Positions 1 to 11,885 of a stretch of DNA of 64,000 nt are shown here, one piece after another. The stretch is from the NCBI RefSeq assembly GCF_002234675.1, contig NC_019862.2, forward strand, positions 29,412,389-29,476,388, written 5' to 3'. Each line of letters starts with the position of its first letter. The first letter of the stretch is position 1. The stretch comes from Oryzias latipes. Its lineage: Eukaryota; Chordata; Actinopteri; Beloniformes; Adrianichthyidae. The position numbers and the translations under genes are program-made. The notes beneath the pieces were generated by a model that was not told the origin of the DNA, searched no databases, and saw nothing but the letters and a program-made list of their open reading frames with translations.

Positions 1-224
1 GGGAATTTAAACTTCCCAGCGTCCTCCTGTAGAACATAACAAGGTCTGTTTTTACAAACCTTACCGGTGGAAGTTTTGTTTTTGTTTTATTGCTTAAAAA
101 TCGCTCAAGTCTGATTTTTTTTTCTTTTCAAAACAGTAAAGCAAAAGGAATTTGCTTTTTGCACTGAATAAGTCTCACACTAAGGCGGCATATCGATGCA
201 CCAGAGGGTCTGCCTCCAGGTTAC

Positions 225-3200
225 CTTGCAAATGTTGGCCAGGATGCATCCAGGTCATGACCTCTGGGTGCAACATCAAACAGAACCTGGTTGAGGTCAT
301 ACAGGTGGCTGATTATGTCGGCGCTGAGGTCAGGCTTCATGAAGGGACTCTTTGCGTTGTACCAGTCGCTGTGAGAAGACAAGTGGCGGTTTGGTCACAA
401 AGAAACAAGAAACGTCTCTGCATTTCGAATCATCTGCTGATGTTTAAACGGCCCTGATGAGGAGACGTCACTAAACATAACCTAGCTTATCTCATTTAAC
501 CAGATATCAATGTATTAGCCACATTTTTATTTGTTTATGAGCTTTTTTTTAAATAAAAACTAGTGATTAAAACAGAACAAATCTGAACCTCTGCCTGCCC
601 CTTTTGTAAACATGCTATTATTATTACTATTATCTTTATAGCTTGTACCATATAGATTGCATTTTAAATATCAAAATGTTTGAAACAAATTTCGCTAGAA
701 ATAAATAATAAATTCTTACATTAAAAGCTTGTAGAAAATCTGTTTCTTAGACTAAAAAACAGCCTTAAGCAGTATATGATTCAATAGAGTTTTGAAACTA
801 AACTTGTTTCTACTCTATAATATCCCACAAACATTGAGGTCAGAGACGTTTACGGAGCTGCAATGCCTGTTATTAAGGGATTTGCAAACATTTTTATTAC
901 AGTACACAGACGCATTTTAGGAGTCATCAAATGCTGAGTTTGCAAATAGAGCAACGTCTGTTTAGCAGAATGTAGAAGTTAAACAACTATCAGGTATTAA
1001 CCAACAGTGTAATCAGAACGTCTCATGTGTTGCAGGTTGCCTAGTCACTTCCACACAACGTAACTGTAGTTTTATAAACAGAGTACGACTCAGGAGGGAT
1101 TCAAATGTGGGCTTTGTCTGCAGACAGTTGACGTGTTAATATTTGATAGTAAAAAGAGAGAAAAGGATGAAAAATATTCAAATTGAAAGAAAACACCAGG
1201 TTTAAAATCGCATTTTTGATAAAAGTAAATCTACTGCAACAGGGGGATCTCATTAGACATAGGGTGTATTTTATTTTGTAAAGGATCTAATATGCTGCTG
1301 TCAAAAGTATAAGAAGTTAAAATTATTGTATTAAGAACAATAAAACACTGTTATAATTCCATTATTGTCAATATTTGATGGTCTCATTTTTGGCACAATG
1401 GCCACAGAAACATGAATGAAGTATATTTTTAAAAACATTGAGATGGACGAAGCTGATTTGCTGTGGAGACCAAATGGCTGTTTTAGCTGTAAAAGCACGC
1501 AGATTGCTAATCTACACGTTCAAGCTGCACATTTCAAAATAATAGCGCTGCCTCACATATTGATTCAATCATTGATCTAATTGATTGCTATCAGCTACAC
1601 TGAAAAAACCCCTGCAGGAGTGGATGTTGACCCACTTTTAAAATACAGCACAGATAGTAAGTTTTGTTTATTGTGTTTCAAAGCTCTTCCTCTGTAAGTC
1701 AGGAAGATAAAATCAAACACACATGTAGGGGTTTTCATGAAAACAATTGTCCTTTCACTCTTTTAAAGACTTTTAGGAACTTCATGGTCAGAATTTGCAG
1801 AACTTGGGCTTCATCTTTAAATGCCAAAGTGACAATAACTAGAGAAATAACTCTTGATTTTAATTGTAGAGAAGTGAAGTGACAAAAAAAAAAAAAAAAA
1901 CCAGGAACAAAACAAATTGTTATCAACAACTAGGCAGACTACTACCTCACTTTCAATGTTGGAGGAGATCTGACCTTAAAGCCACGCATGAACTTTACCT
2001 GGTGACTCTCTGGTTTAGCAGGCACTGCTGCAGCGTGTCGGCCAATCGCTGATGCACGAGGGAGTAGCGAATGAACGCCCGGCCTTTCCCCAGCGATGTT
2101 TTCAGCTACAACATCAAACACAGTTACACAGTTTAATGCACTTTAGTTCAGGTATTGCATATACGTGATAACGCAATGTGTAAAAAAGATAACAAATGTT
2201 TCAAATAATGCACGGCAAAGCAACTTTTCTAAAAAATAAAAACAATAACTGAGCAAAATGATCGTAAAACAGTAAAACACTTTGTACATTAAATATTCAC
2301 ACTTGGCTGAATTCATGGCTTTTATCTGAGTCCTGCTTCTTTTTTCATCTGCCTTTATCGTTGCTGCTTCCCAATGGTGGATCACACCTGAGCCAGGTAA
2401 CCAGTAGTAGGCGGGACAGGGATATATCTTTAAAAACATGTGGACTTTTGGCCACTAGAGCGGTGGTCCTGAAGCCCCCGGGCAACGGGCCAGAACCAGT
2501 CCATGGGACAGTCGGTGCAGAGCCGCCAAGAAAAAAACAACACGGCCTGCCGTTTTTTACTCCATTTTATTTCCAATCCGATTCTGAAGGAAGTTTTATT
2601 TTGGATTCCATCCACCACATCTGATTTATTCATGTGGAGTCGCTGGGTCACGTGTCAAAAATCCATCCGCTACTTTCTTAAAGCGGCTGCGACAACCGCT
2701 AAATAGAAACCACTAAGCTAGCCAAGTATTTGGAAAGGTTCTTTTGGCAGTAAAAACCCAGAGAGGAGACAGAAGAAGAGTCGTTGACTTCAAAATAAAA
2801 GAAACCTGCATTTAACAGAAAAACACCAGGATTCCAAACATGGATTTATTGTGACAGTTGTTCCCACAGACTATAATGATGATGCAGAATATCCTACTGT
2901 CTAATGTTACTATGATGCTGCTAATAAAGTTGTTCAAACTGTGGATTCATGTTTATTTTAGAAAACACCAAATTTAGTGACCGTTTTTGTGAATTTATCC
3001 GTCGTACCTTCAAAGTCGGACGAGGCTGATTTTATAAGCTTCTCATTTTGACAAATAAGGGTTAAAACCTACATCACATTTGAATGGTTCCTGCATGAAA
3101 TCTGGTGAACAAATACAGTTTAAAGCAGCTGCAGATATTTTACAAAGGATGAAGTTAAACTTTACTTTCAGCCGGTCCGTGAAAATATTATCGGAGACCA

Positions 3201-4960
3201 CTGCTCTGGAGAAGCTGAATTTGACACTCCTGGTCTGAACTCGTATATTCAATTCAATTTAATTCAATTTTATTTGTATAGCCCAAAATCACAACAACAG
3301 TCGTCTCGATGGGCTTCGAAGTAAAACATGAACTCAAAAGGATCATGAATACAAAGAGTTCAATAGGAAAATACTAAAATGAACTAACAAACCGACAAAG
3401 CTATTCTGGCATCCCTGCCCTTAGACCCCCCCCTTCCCGGTAAGGAAAAACTCCTAAAAAAACGGATTCCGGAAAAAACGAAGAAACCTCAGGGGTGCCA
3501 ACATGAAAGAGGGATCCTTATATATATATATGATAAGGATTCCGATTCATAACCTTTTCCGACACTCATGGGGTTACGTAGGTGACCCAAACGTACTCAG
3601 TCGCATATTCACGCTGCACTGATAAAAAAAATTCCCACCTCGCTGATGGATCTGACAAATCGGATTCCGTCATTGGCTCCTTTGACTTTGGCCAGACAGT
3701 CATTGAAATAATCCCAGTAGTCCTTCTTTGTACCCAGAAATGTGGTTTTTACCTTCAGATCAAACTGAAAGACAAAGACAGGCGTGGAGAGAGAATCTGT
3801 TGAATGTCAGACATTTGCCAAAGGATGGAAAATGGCACGAGTTACACCAGAAGATTTACAACAATCTCCAGAAAGATCAGTTATGCGTTTTGTTTATATA
3901 CAATGCTTATGGTACATGCATTGTTTAAAATGAGGGTTCTTATTTCAAGTGGTTCAACACAGCAAAACTCTCACCTGAAGCAGGTATTCCAGTCTGTAGG
4001 AGAATTTGTGCAGGTTGGTGCTGTCATCTGTGATTGGTTCCTCGCTCTCCTTGTATTCTTCTGAAAGTTCTTCCACAGCCTCTGAAATAAAATAAAAAAT
4101 AAAAAACAACTTAAAGAATGAAGATAATAAATGAAAGCAGAAGCTTCTCTTTCCAAAGCTGAGATGAGTCGCATGAACCAAAGAAAAGCTCTAAAAGGCC
4201 GAAGCTGGAACCAGCAGGTGATGCTCGATAACGAACGGCTTCACTGGAAACACATAGAGATTCAGTAGTTTTACTGATGCCGCCAGTGAACTGAGCTGCA
4301 AAGGAGAAAACAGCTGTTGATGTTGGTGACAGTGACAAACATAACTGATTTGAATTTTCCTCTCCGCTGAAAAAGCTGTTTTTGGTGTTTCTAACATGTT
4401 CTTGTTCCTTTTTCTGACGATAAATAAACAAAATTAAATTTAAAACTGCATTTCTGAGTATTTATTCATCGAAATTGTCGTGGATTACTAATAGACCTTA
4501 AAATGCATTTTGAAATAGAGGGAATTTCGAATGAACTCCTGCCGCTCTGCAGAAACTGTGTCTGAAAAAACGTCACAGGCTAAAAACTGCATTATTGCAA
4601 TTAAAAAAGTACGGAGAACACATTGAAAATAGATTATAGGATGATCGGAGTGGGACTTCTAGGTTTAGAAGAAGTACACTTGCCTCGTCTCCCGCTAAAA
4701 ACTGAAAGAACAAGTGATGGCTGCTGCACACGCTTTGTTCTACTGCATGCTAACAGACGTCACACCACTATGTCTACTGGAGGAGTTGTAAGAGCTAGAC
4801 TGTTTCAGATGTTACATTAAAATCCCCTAACTTTTCATTTTCTATACGTTCAATAACTTCAACGTCCTCGCAGACACCCAGAGGGAAGCGGGCTTTAAGC
4901 CGACGTACCGTACAGATCTCTGATGATCCTCTGGAGCTGGCTCTCCCCAGCTGCAGCCAT
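225..4960 (-). CDS. fyco1: FYCO1, 5' part (RUN-domain autophagy/transport adaptor), partial
   Basis: Five coding exons read on the minus strand: 4960-4909 (start ATG at 4960), 4081-3975, 3764-3639, 2105-1999 and 368-225. All have AG/GT borders and consistent phases, giving 178 residues plus two bases. The protein starts [20 protein letters not shown] and then shows the RUN domain, including [59 protein letters not shown] and [11 protein letters not shown]. These match vertebrate FYCO1 closely. FYCO1 links autophagosomes and late endosomes (Rab7, PI3P, LC3) to kinesin for plus-end transport. The long coiled coil, FYVE, LIR and GOLD parts must lie beyond base 1, because no further exon is visible in 1-224. 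A non-coding piece of exon 1 runs up to 5026, where an acceptor shows that a 5'UTR exon lies further upstream. The neighbouring XCR1-like gene supports the identity. Identity is sure; exact borders are good. Confidence 0.93.
369..1998. other. FYCO1 intron, AT-rich, no gene seen
   Basis: About 1.6 kb of intron between FYCO1 exons 4 and 5. It is AT-rich with a poly-A run near 1882-1899. Short ORFs in it have no recognisable protein. I see no RNA gene or clear mobile element. Confidence 0.6.
3251..3535 (+). repeat. Teleost interspersed repeat (ATTCAATT-headed)
   Basis: The stretch starts with tandem ATTCAATT-like units, then a segment reading TTTTATTTGTATAGCCCAAA, then AATCACAACAACAGTCGTCT, and ends in a purine-rich part with GAAACCTCAGGGGTGCCAAC. 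This layout is a familiar dispersed sequence in many fish genomes. Its class (LINE tail, SINE or other) is not decided here. It lies in a FYCO1 intron. Confidence 0.6.
4385..4660 (+). mobile_element. MITE family A copy, internally deleted
   Basis: Carries the family signature GCATTTCTGAGTATTTATTC and, further on, GAACTCCTGCCGCTCTGCAG, and ends with the terminal motif GAGTGGGACTT. The middle segment found in other copies (see 28262-28650) is missing. It lies between FYCO1 coding exons 1 and 2. Borders are approximate. Confidence 0.6.
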
Positions 4961-5026
4961 GGCTCCAACGGTCTGTCCCTGACATCCAGGGGGCTACATC
5001 CACTCCGCCGAATCAGATCATCGGCC

Positions 5027-7999
5027 CTGAAACATGAGTGAGGCACGAAGGAAGCAAACATGAGGGCATCAGACAGTTTTGAGAAGTTCACAGCACTGAA
5101 GCACACTGCAGGCGACGACATGAAGTCAGAAAAACGGACAGAAAACATTCAAACCACTAAAAGAGAAAGAATTCGATTAAAAAGTTGGTCCAAGTACAGA
5201 GAATAAAATCTTTATGGACTTTTGTCCCAATAAGAGTGAATTCTTACACCGCTTCTTTCTTTGACATCTAAATATTTACATAGCTGCTATAATCCGGTTC
5301 TTGTGCTATCCCAGGCAGACGAGAAATCCTGTCCAACGTTGCCATGGGAGGGATAACACGTCAACGTAAGGGTGGGTCATCTCGACCCCACAAGATAGCT
5401 CCTCTATTTGGAGTTATAGATTGTTTTGTTTTCGATCTCCAAATCGGCACTCGGAATGAAAAAGTATTAATAACTTTTCTTTTTTTTTCGGTTTAAAAAA
5501 AAACAAGAGGATGTAACAACGTCCCGTAAACAAACATGAAATATATTTTGACAGGAGACAAAAACAGCAAAAAATACCCAAACAGAAAAAAGGAAAAGGA
5601 GTCAGATCTTAACTGAGCTTCCATCCTACATTCATTCAGTAGCTCATTTATTAATCGTCTCATTCGGGAATATGCCTACAGTCCTACACAATATGTTTGT
5701 ATTGAGTTTTTCATTTGGTTCTCCATTAAACAATCTCAAACTTAAAATTGTAAATACTTTTTTTTCCACTCCACCTTTTATTGAAGACATCTACCTCCAT
5801 ACGAAGGGAAGGGGTTCGTTTTTCAATTACGTTTATTTTTTTTAGTTTTTTTGTTGGAGATTTGTTTTATTTTGCCAGTTTACAGCAAAGATATTTCTTT
5901 CAGTTACTAATAATATATAAGAAAAGCACTTTTCTTTGTTCCCTCTCTAAAATGTCATTAGGTTTTTACCTAAAGTATAAATAACTGTAAACATACGTTA
6001 AGAACCACATTATGGCAGCTATGTTTAAAAAATAAATAAAACATATTAGCGTTAGGATTATAAAATTGCTTCTTTCAATTAATTAAACTCTATTTGACCA
6101 TAATTACATTTAATGTATTTAATATGACGTGTGTGTATTGAACCTAAATATGTCTTTTTATGATTAGGAGCACTTATAATCTAAGGAAAACAGCAGAATG
6201 TTATTTTTCATTTTCTACTCCATTTTTTAATTAATATCTGGAATAGATTTGTACTATTTTTATTTTCTATGTTTCCTTTGTTTTTTTGATTGCTTGCTAC
6301 CAGCAGGTTGTGTTGAACAATAATTGAAGAGCAGAAAAGTTTGTGAACAGAACATTTCCACCCAAATAAAAGCAAAAATAAATGGTAAAATAAGATATAA
6401 CCGATGTCAAATATTTTGATTTTATTTCATTTACTTACAAAAAACAACATTTGTTGTAACGTTTAGCTCGAGGCTAAATATAGAAGGGAACGTAAGTTGT
6501 CTTTAGACCAATAAATCATCTCCAGCCGTGACTATTTTTCGATTTATAAGGGAGTAAAGTTACTTTATCGAATACAAGATGCAAATTTTTAGCGTCTTTG
6601 GTTTTTTTTAAGAAAACGCACAACAGCTTGATATTTCATAATATTCTGAACAGATATTTTATATATAACTGAATCACCAACATAACACGATCATCTGACA
6701 CTCTAATGTCTTTTTAAGTAGATTCGAAAGAAAAGAGTGACTTAAAAACCATTAAAAAAGTGTTGACTTACTTTCAGAATTCAGCCAAATCCAAAACATT
6801 TAACTCCCAGTAGGAAACAGATCAGACAAACTTGTTGAAAGTAGTTTGACTGACAGGAGAAAGTCTACTGTCAAAGCGCTATTCCAAACAAGGACCAATG
6901 AGCGAGAGGCAGAGGGGCGGGGCATCAGAGCTGCCAAGTTTGGTTGGCGGAGCAGCACAAACAGTGGGATCATATGACAGATGACAGCTGGAAGAGAATC
7001 CCGCATTTCTTTGTTTTGTTGAAAGCAGAATAACTCACGGAGGAAAATTTCAAACAAATGTTGTGCGGTCATTCTTAATTTATAAATATAAATCAGTTTA
7101 TGTCTTTGTTTAAGAAAAATATTGTATACTTTATAGAGGAATTTTCCAGCTACAGAACGCCTCAAAGTGCTTTACATTAAAAACGAATACACACAAACAC
7201 ACAGACACACACATATACACATTGTTCATAACAAGCAGTCCAGAAGATCACATTAAACACGAAGAATTGTTCAAACTACTTAAAATCTGAGCTAAAAAGA
7301 TGAGATGGATTTGAGTGAGGGCTTCACCACTGTGGGGGGTTTTAGGAAAAACTCATCTTTCAGCAGACCTGTTCCTGAGGACCTGAGGGCTAAAAATATT
7401 TCCAATAAAAATAAAGATGTAATTCCCTGTAGACTTTTATTGACCAATAAACCATCTTAAAATTGATCCTGACACTGACTGGGAGCCAGTGCAGACATTT
7501 CAGGATTGATGTCATGTGTTCCTTCTTTCTGGTCGTGGCGAAAAGGTGTTCAGCTGAGTGTGAGAAATGTGAGATATAGTGTTTGGCTGCTCCTTTCCAC
7601 TCTTATAAACTGTTAACAATATTTGCTTTAATTCCCTCTTGAAAATGCCAGTAGGTATTTTCCAGTATTTGCTTTAAATGCGCACTTTGTCAATAATTTC
7701 TTCTATGTTAAAAAATAATAATAAATCCGTCAATTCTCTCTCTCTAACAGACACACAGAATTGCGCATGCACACATCTTCCTTACATGAGTTTTGCTTAA
7801 ACTGATGTTTATTTATGTTCTTGTTGGTTTTGAACTAATCCCAGGTATAATAGTATTTTAGAATAGTATTCAAGTACTGTGGCATCCTCCCTCTCACCTA
7901 CAGAAAACAAAGCAGGAACAGGAAATAAAGCAGGAACAGGTAAAAAAAACATTTAATATAAAAACACTGAACTTCTAGTTTCCCTACGAGTTCATCAAA
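5027..7999. other. FYCO1-XCR1 intergenic region with old repeat relics
   Basis: About 3 kb between FYCO1 coding exon 1 and the XCR1-like start, probably holding the FYCO1 5'UTR exon and promoter. It is AT-rich. From about 7150 to 7570 there is text typical of a dispersed fish repeat: GCCTCAAAGTGCTTTACATT near 7163 and GACTGGGAGCCAGTGCAGAC near 7476. A (CA)-rich patch lies at 7188-7222. No coding exon was recognised. Confidence 0.5.
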
Positions 8000-9155
8000 A
8001 TGGTTCCTCTTGCATCGACTGAGCTCTCTGAAAGAAACGGTAAGTTCCCATCGACTCATTCATTCGTTTGTTTATTTTTAATCACTTTTTACTTCTCGTG
8101 TGAGAGGGAATCCTCTTCCAGGACTGTAACCATTTCTTTCTTTCTATGGTTTTTTTTCAGATTTCAATTTTTCCTATGATGACGACTATGAGAGTGAAGT
8201 CTGTGAGAAAGGCGGGGTGGTTAAATTTGGATCGTTTGTCACTCCTGTCTTCTTCTCAGTCGTGATCACACTGAGTGTTACAGGAAACGTCCTTGTCCTT
8301 GTGATCTTGGCTTTGTATGAAAGCCTTAAATCTTTAACCAACATCTTCATCCTCAACTTGGCGATCTCTGACCTGGTTTTCACCCTAGGCCTGCCCTTCT
8401 GGGCCTACTACCACGTTTGGGGGTGGCAGCTTCCGGAGATTCTCTGCAAGATTGTAAATTTTGTTTTTTACACTGGATTCTACAGCAGCATCCTGTGCCT
8501 GACCGCCATGACCATTTACAGGTACATGGTTGTGGTCTGTACGCTCTCTGACCGATGCCGTCCGAAACTCAGCACTGGGATTTTTCTGTCTTTTCTGATG
8601 TGGACCATCAGCGTTGGTGGGGCCATGCCCTCTCTGCTCCATACCTCCATCATCAAAATCCACCACAAGGATAGAGAATCTTGGGGCTGTGAATACAGCT
8701 CCGAATGGTGGAAGCACATGTCTACCTACCAACAAAACCTCTTCTTCCTGTTCGCCTTTGCAGTGATGGCAGTCTGCTACATTCAGATCTTACAGAAAGT
8801 CAGAAGAACGAGATCTCGCACAAAGAGCCGAGCGGTCAAGTTGGTGTTCTGCATCGTGACGGTGTTCTTCGTGGGCTGGATGCCCTATAACATGGTCATC
8901 TTTTTAAGAGCTTTGTTTCCTTCTTTAGGGTTTGAGGACTGTGAACAAAGTAACCACCTCGACTACGCATTCTTCGTGTGCCGGCTCATCGCCTTCTCTC
9001 ACTGCTGCCTGAACCCGGTCTTTTATGCGTTTGTTGGGGTCAAATTTCGGAGGCATTTGAAGTCAATGCTGCAGGCGGGGCTCAAGAGGGAGCGTCCGGT
9101 TGAAGAACAGCAAGTTAAAATCCAAAACTTCATCACGCAAGCTTCCACTTACTGA
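8000..9155 (+). CDS. xcr1: XCR1-like chemokine receptor (7TM GPCR)
   Basis: Two coding exons, 8000-8039 and 8161-9155, joined by a GT-AG intron of 121 bp, encode 344 residues. The N-terminus has an N-glycosylation sequon (NFS, residues 16-18) and two tyrosines in acidic context (YDDDYESE) suited to tyrosine sulphation. Seven hydrophobic segments follow, with NLAISD (TM2), TIYRYMVVV at the end of TM3, YQQNLFFLFAFAVM (TM5), GWMPYN (TM6) and FSHCCLNPVFYAFVGVKFR (TM7 and helix 8). The TM5-TM7 wording and the non-aspartate DRY motif are typical of XCR1, the receptor for XCL chemokines, which in mammals marks cross-presenting dendritic cells. FYCO1 next door matches the mammalian neighbourhood. Fish often have several XCR1 paralogues, so the exact paralogue is open. 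The start at 8000 is the only upstream ATG that splices in frame into the receptor. Confidence 0.9.
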
Positions 9156-9399
9156 AGTCCTTCTTTTGTCTCTGTAATTTGCCGTCACTTCCTGAAATGT
9201 AACAGACATCTCCCACAGTAAAGTCTATATTCTAGTGGAAACAGAAAGTGCTTCTTATCGAATCATTTTTTTAAAAACTGCTTCAAATTTTTTCGTTTTG
9301 ACTTCGGATATTGACAGAAGAAACTTATTGTAGAATACCGTTGTTTTGGTAAAACTGTCTTTGTTTGAGATATGTTAGAAAATAGATTTTAATTTAAAT

Positions 9400-9643
9400 A
9401 AAAATAATCTGTTTACATGATTAAATGAAAAATATAAACTCAAATTAGATTTAACAACAGCCTTTGTAAGGTCAATTGATAAATAATTTGCTAAAGCAGA
9501 TAATATGTAAACCTATTTTTTGGTCCATTTATTGTAAATTACACCTGAACAGACTTTATGTATTAAAAATATTCACTTTCAAATGACGTGTTTTTTGAGT
9601 TTATGTTGCTGTTTAATGAGTCTTTTTTGTCAGAAAAATAAAA
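9400..9643 (+). terminator. Likely polyadenylation signals of XCR1-like gene
   Basis: AATAAA motifs occur at about 9399-9404 and 9637-9642, 0.25-0.5 kb after the XCR1-like stop codon. Either could end the transcript. Confidence 0.4.
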
Positions 9644-9754
9644 AGGATAACTTAAAAGAACTGCTACAAAAAAATGGGCAGACTGTAGTTTACCTGCCAA
9701 GAATGAACAATTACTTCAAGTATAAGGTACATAAAATATGTACCTTAAAATAGG

Positions 9755-10250
9755 TACATAAAATTTGGAGCCCCAAATTGTTTGTAATTAAAATTGATAA
9801 ATCTAATCTTGTGCAATCACACAATCAACCAATAAATCTCTCATAAATATATAAACGATCTTAAGATTGTGAAAACCAGCGCACAGATTTTAAATTTGCC
9901 ATTTTATTAAATATATTTCATTTTGCTTTAAAAACGTGTTCCTTATTTTAAAGCTTGGAAAAAATGTATTTTAAAATCCAAGTTTCTGAAAAAAAGCCAT
10001 AGAATTATAACAAAATTCAAAATGATTACAAATTAATATTTTAAAATGCTCCTTTAAAATAATGAACAAGTTTTTAAAGCAAAATGAAATATATTTAATA
10101 TTATTGCTAATTTAAAAAAATATATATATAAAATATATAAAAATCAGATCTTTTTATATATTCATGAGAGATTCATTAGTAGATTGTGTGACTGCACAAG
10201 ATCATATTAATTTTTTAATTATGAACAGTTCGGGGCTCCATAACAAAAAA
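9755..10250. mobile_element. Hairpin (fold-back) MITE, about 0.5 kb
   Basis: The left arm (about 9758-9960) and right arm (about 10020-10242) are near-complete inverted copies. The ends read GGAGCCCCAAATTG and CAGTTCGGGGCTCC. Inside, CACAATCAACCAATAAATCT is answered by AGATTCATTAGTAGATTGTG, and AAATATATTTCATTTTGCTT by AAGCAAAATGAAATATATTT. Only about 60 bp at the centre is unpaired. There is no coding capacity. This is the shape of a non-autonomous DNA transposon; the superfamily was not determined because no clear target-site duplication was seen. Confidence 0.75.
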
Positions 10251-10444
10251 GCGTCGTAATTGAACACAGACTGCTGATTAGGAGACACAGGAAACAGAAA
10301 ACCTTTTGTTTACACTTTTTAATCACATAAAACTGTATGACAGTTCAAGCAGGATAGATAGGAATTGACATCAAATCAGAATTTTAAATGAATATTGCTA
10401 TAAAGAGATAATAACAAACACACCCAAAATGTGAATTACATCAG

Positions 10445-10690
10445 AATGGAGCGGAGCAGGGAGCTTGTGGCGTATTTTCGACATCACAAATATGATTTTC
10501 TTCAAATTGCATTTTTTTCGTCTGTTCCTTATTCCCAACAGCGAAGAAATACTCAGAAATCCATTTTTGAGCTTTATTTTCCTCTTAAATGTCCTCCGTC
10601 ATCAAAATAAATAACACAAAAACATCTTAGAAGCACCCAAAACATTGCTTTTGTCAGATCCTCTGTTGTTGAATCCACTTGTCTGAATAA
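10445..10690 (-). mobile_element. MITE family A copy (reverse)
   Basis: Read on minus it contains GGATTTCTGAGTATTTCTTC, then AGGAACAGACG, GTGATGTCGAAAATACGCCA and CAAGCTCCCTGCTCCGCTCC, in the same order as the other family A copies. The terminal parts are lost. Confidence 0.6.
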
Positions 10691-10699
10691 TTTTAGATT

Positions 10700-11885
10700 T
10701 CTTTCATGTTTCTTTTAAAAAAAAAATGCTATTCCAATGAAAATGATCATGCAACAAATGTTCTTCATTTCATTTTGATGTTACACAATTTTTGAAAAGC
10801 CCAACAGTTTTGAGATAAATGGAAAAGAGTCCCACATGACAGGTTTTCTGCAGAGAAGATTCCTGACGAACTGTCAGGTTTTGAATGTATGCATGTGTGT
10901 TTATATACATATGCAAATATAATGAAGTGTGAAACGATCCCATAAATACCCAATGAGGCCCTCAGTGGAATTCATGAAAACATCGTGCGTGTTTTTATGC
11001 ATGAAAATGTCAGTCCTCAAGCTTCACTTAATGAATAATTGAGAGTGTGATGTGAGACCAAAGGCACTTTAACGGCACAAACAGAGAATGATTTATCAGT
11101 CCTGCTTGTTGGGACGAGTTCTCCTCAACTGACAGTTGGTGTAATTGAAGAACCAAGATGATGTTTTTTTTTTGTTCTTCTTTCTCAGAATAAAATCTGC
11201 GGAAATAGATGCTGTGATATCACAAACTTTGTTTATTATAAAAATAAAACCTCGATTTGGCTCAGACAATACCAGCTTCCATCTTTGATGTGTGTTCTTC
11301 CTGTTTCTGCAGTGAAAACGCGTTTGGACTTTGTCCCATTGAGTCACTTTCAGTAATAAAACGCTGTGAGGCTTTTTCTAAGGAGAGGACAACACTGACT
11401 CCTGAAAAAGACAAAAAAGCAGAACCGAAAACAAGAAATAAAAAACTTTGAGAACTTTTTTTTTTAACAAGAGAAACCACACCAAAGACCACTTAATGAA
11501 ACTGACCAATGAACTCTTTCTTCAGGGTTTGTTATCTTTTTCTTATTGTGGGAGGGTTCAACTCCCACGTCGAGCTTCCTTAATCAGTCAAGTGTTACAG
11601 TTCCGTCTAGACTGTGTGACTAGAAGAAAGAAGAGATTGTTTTGTCAGGATTTCGTGCAGTTTGTTTTACTTTTCCTAAAGAAGAGAGGACCTCATCTTC
11701 ACTGAAGGCGTTGAGACACCTGGTTGGTCCAGGGGATGGGGGGGTGCTCCCTAAATTCAAAGGTAGGACAAAACTTTTCACCTTCAATGCCAGGTGAAAA
11801 GACTAAAATTCTACTTTGACTAAAAGTTAAGACTAAATAAAAACAACTTTTTCAAAGTTAATGTCAATGAATGTGCTTTTTGCAG
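10700..11885. other. Intergenic region upstream of the Reeler gene
   Basis: About 1.2 kb with no recognised exon or repeat. It probably holds the promoter and any 5'UTR exon of the Reeler gene, because an acceptor-like TTTTTGCAG directly precedes the ATG at 11886. Confidence 0.4.

Noticed and set aside
6800-7165. 121-codon minus ORF between FYCO1 and XCR1
   Set aside because: Low-complexity residues and overlap with an old repeat; no recognisable protein.
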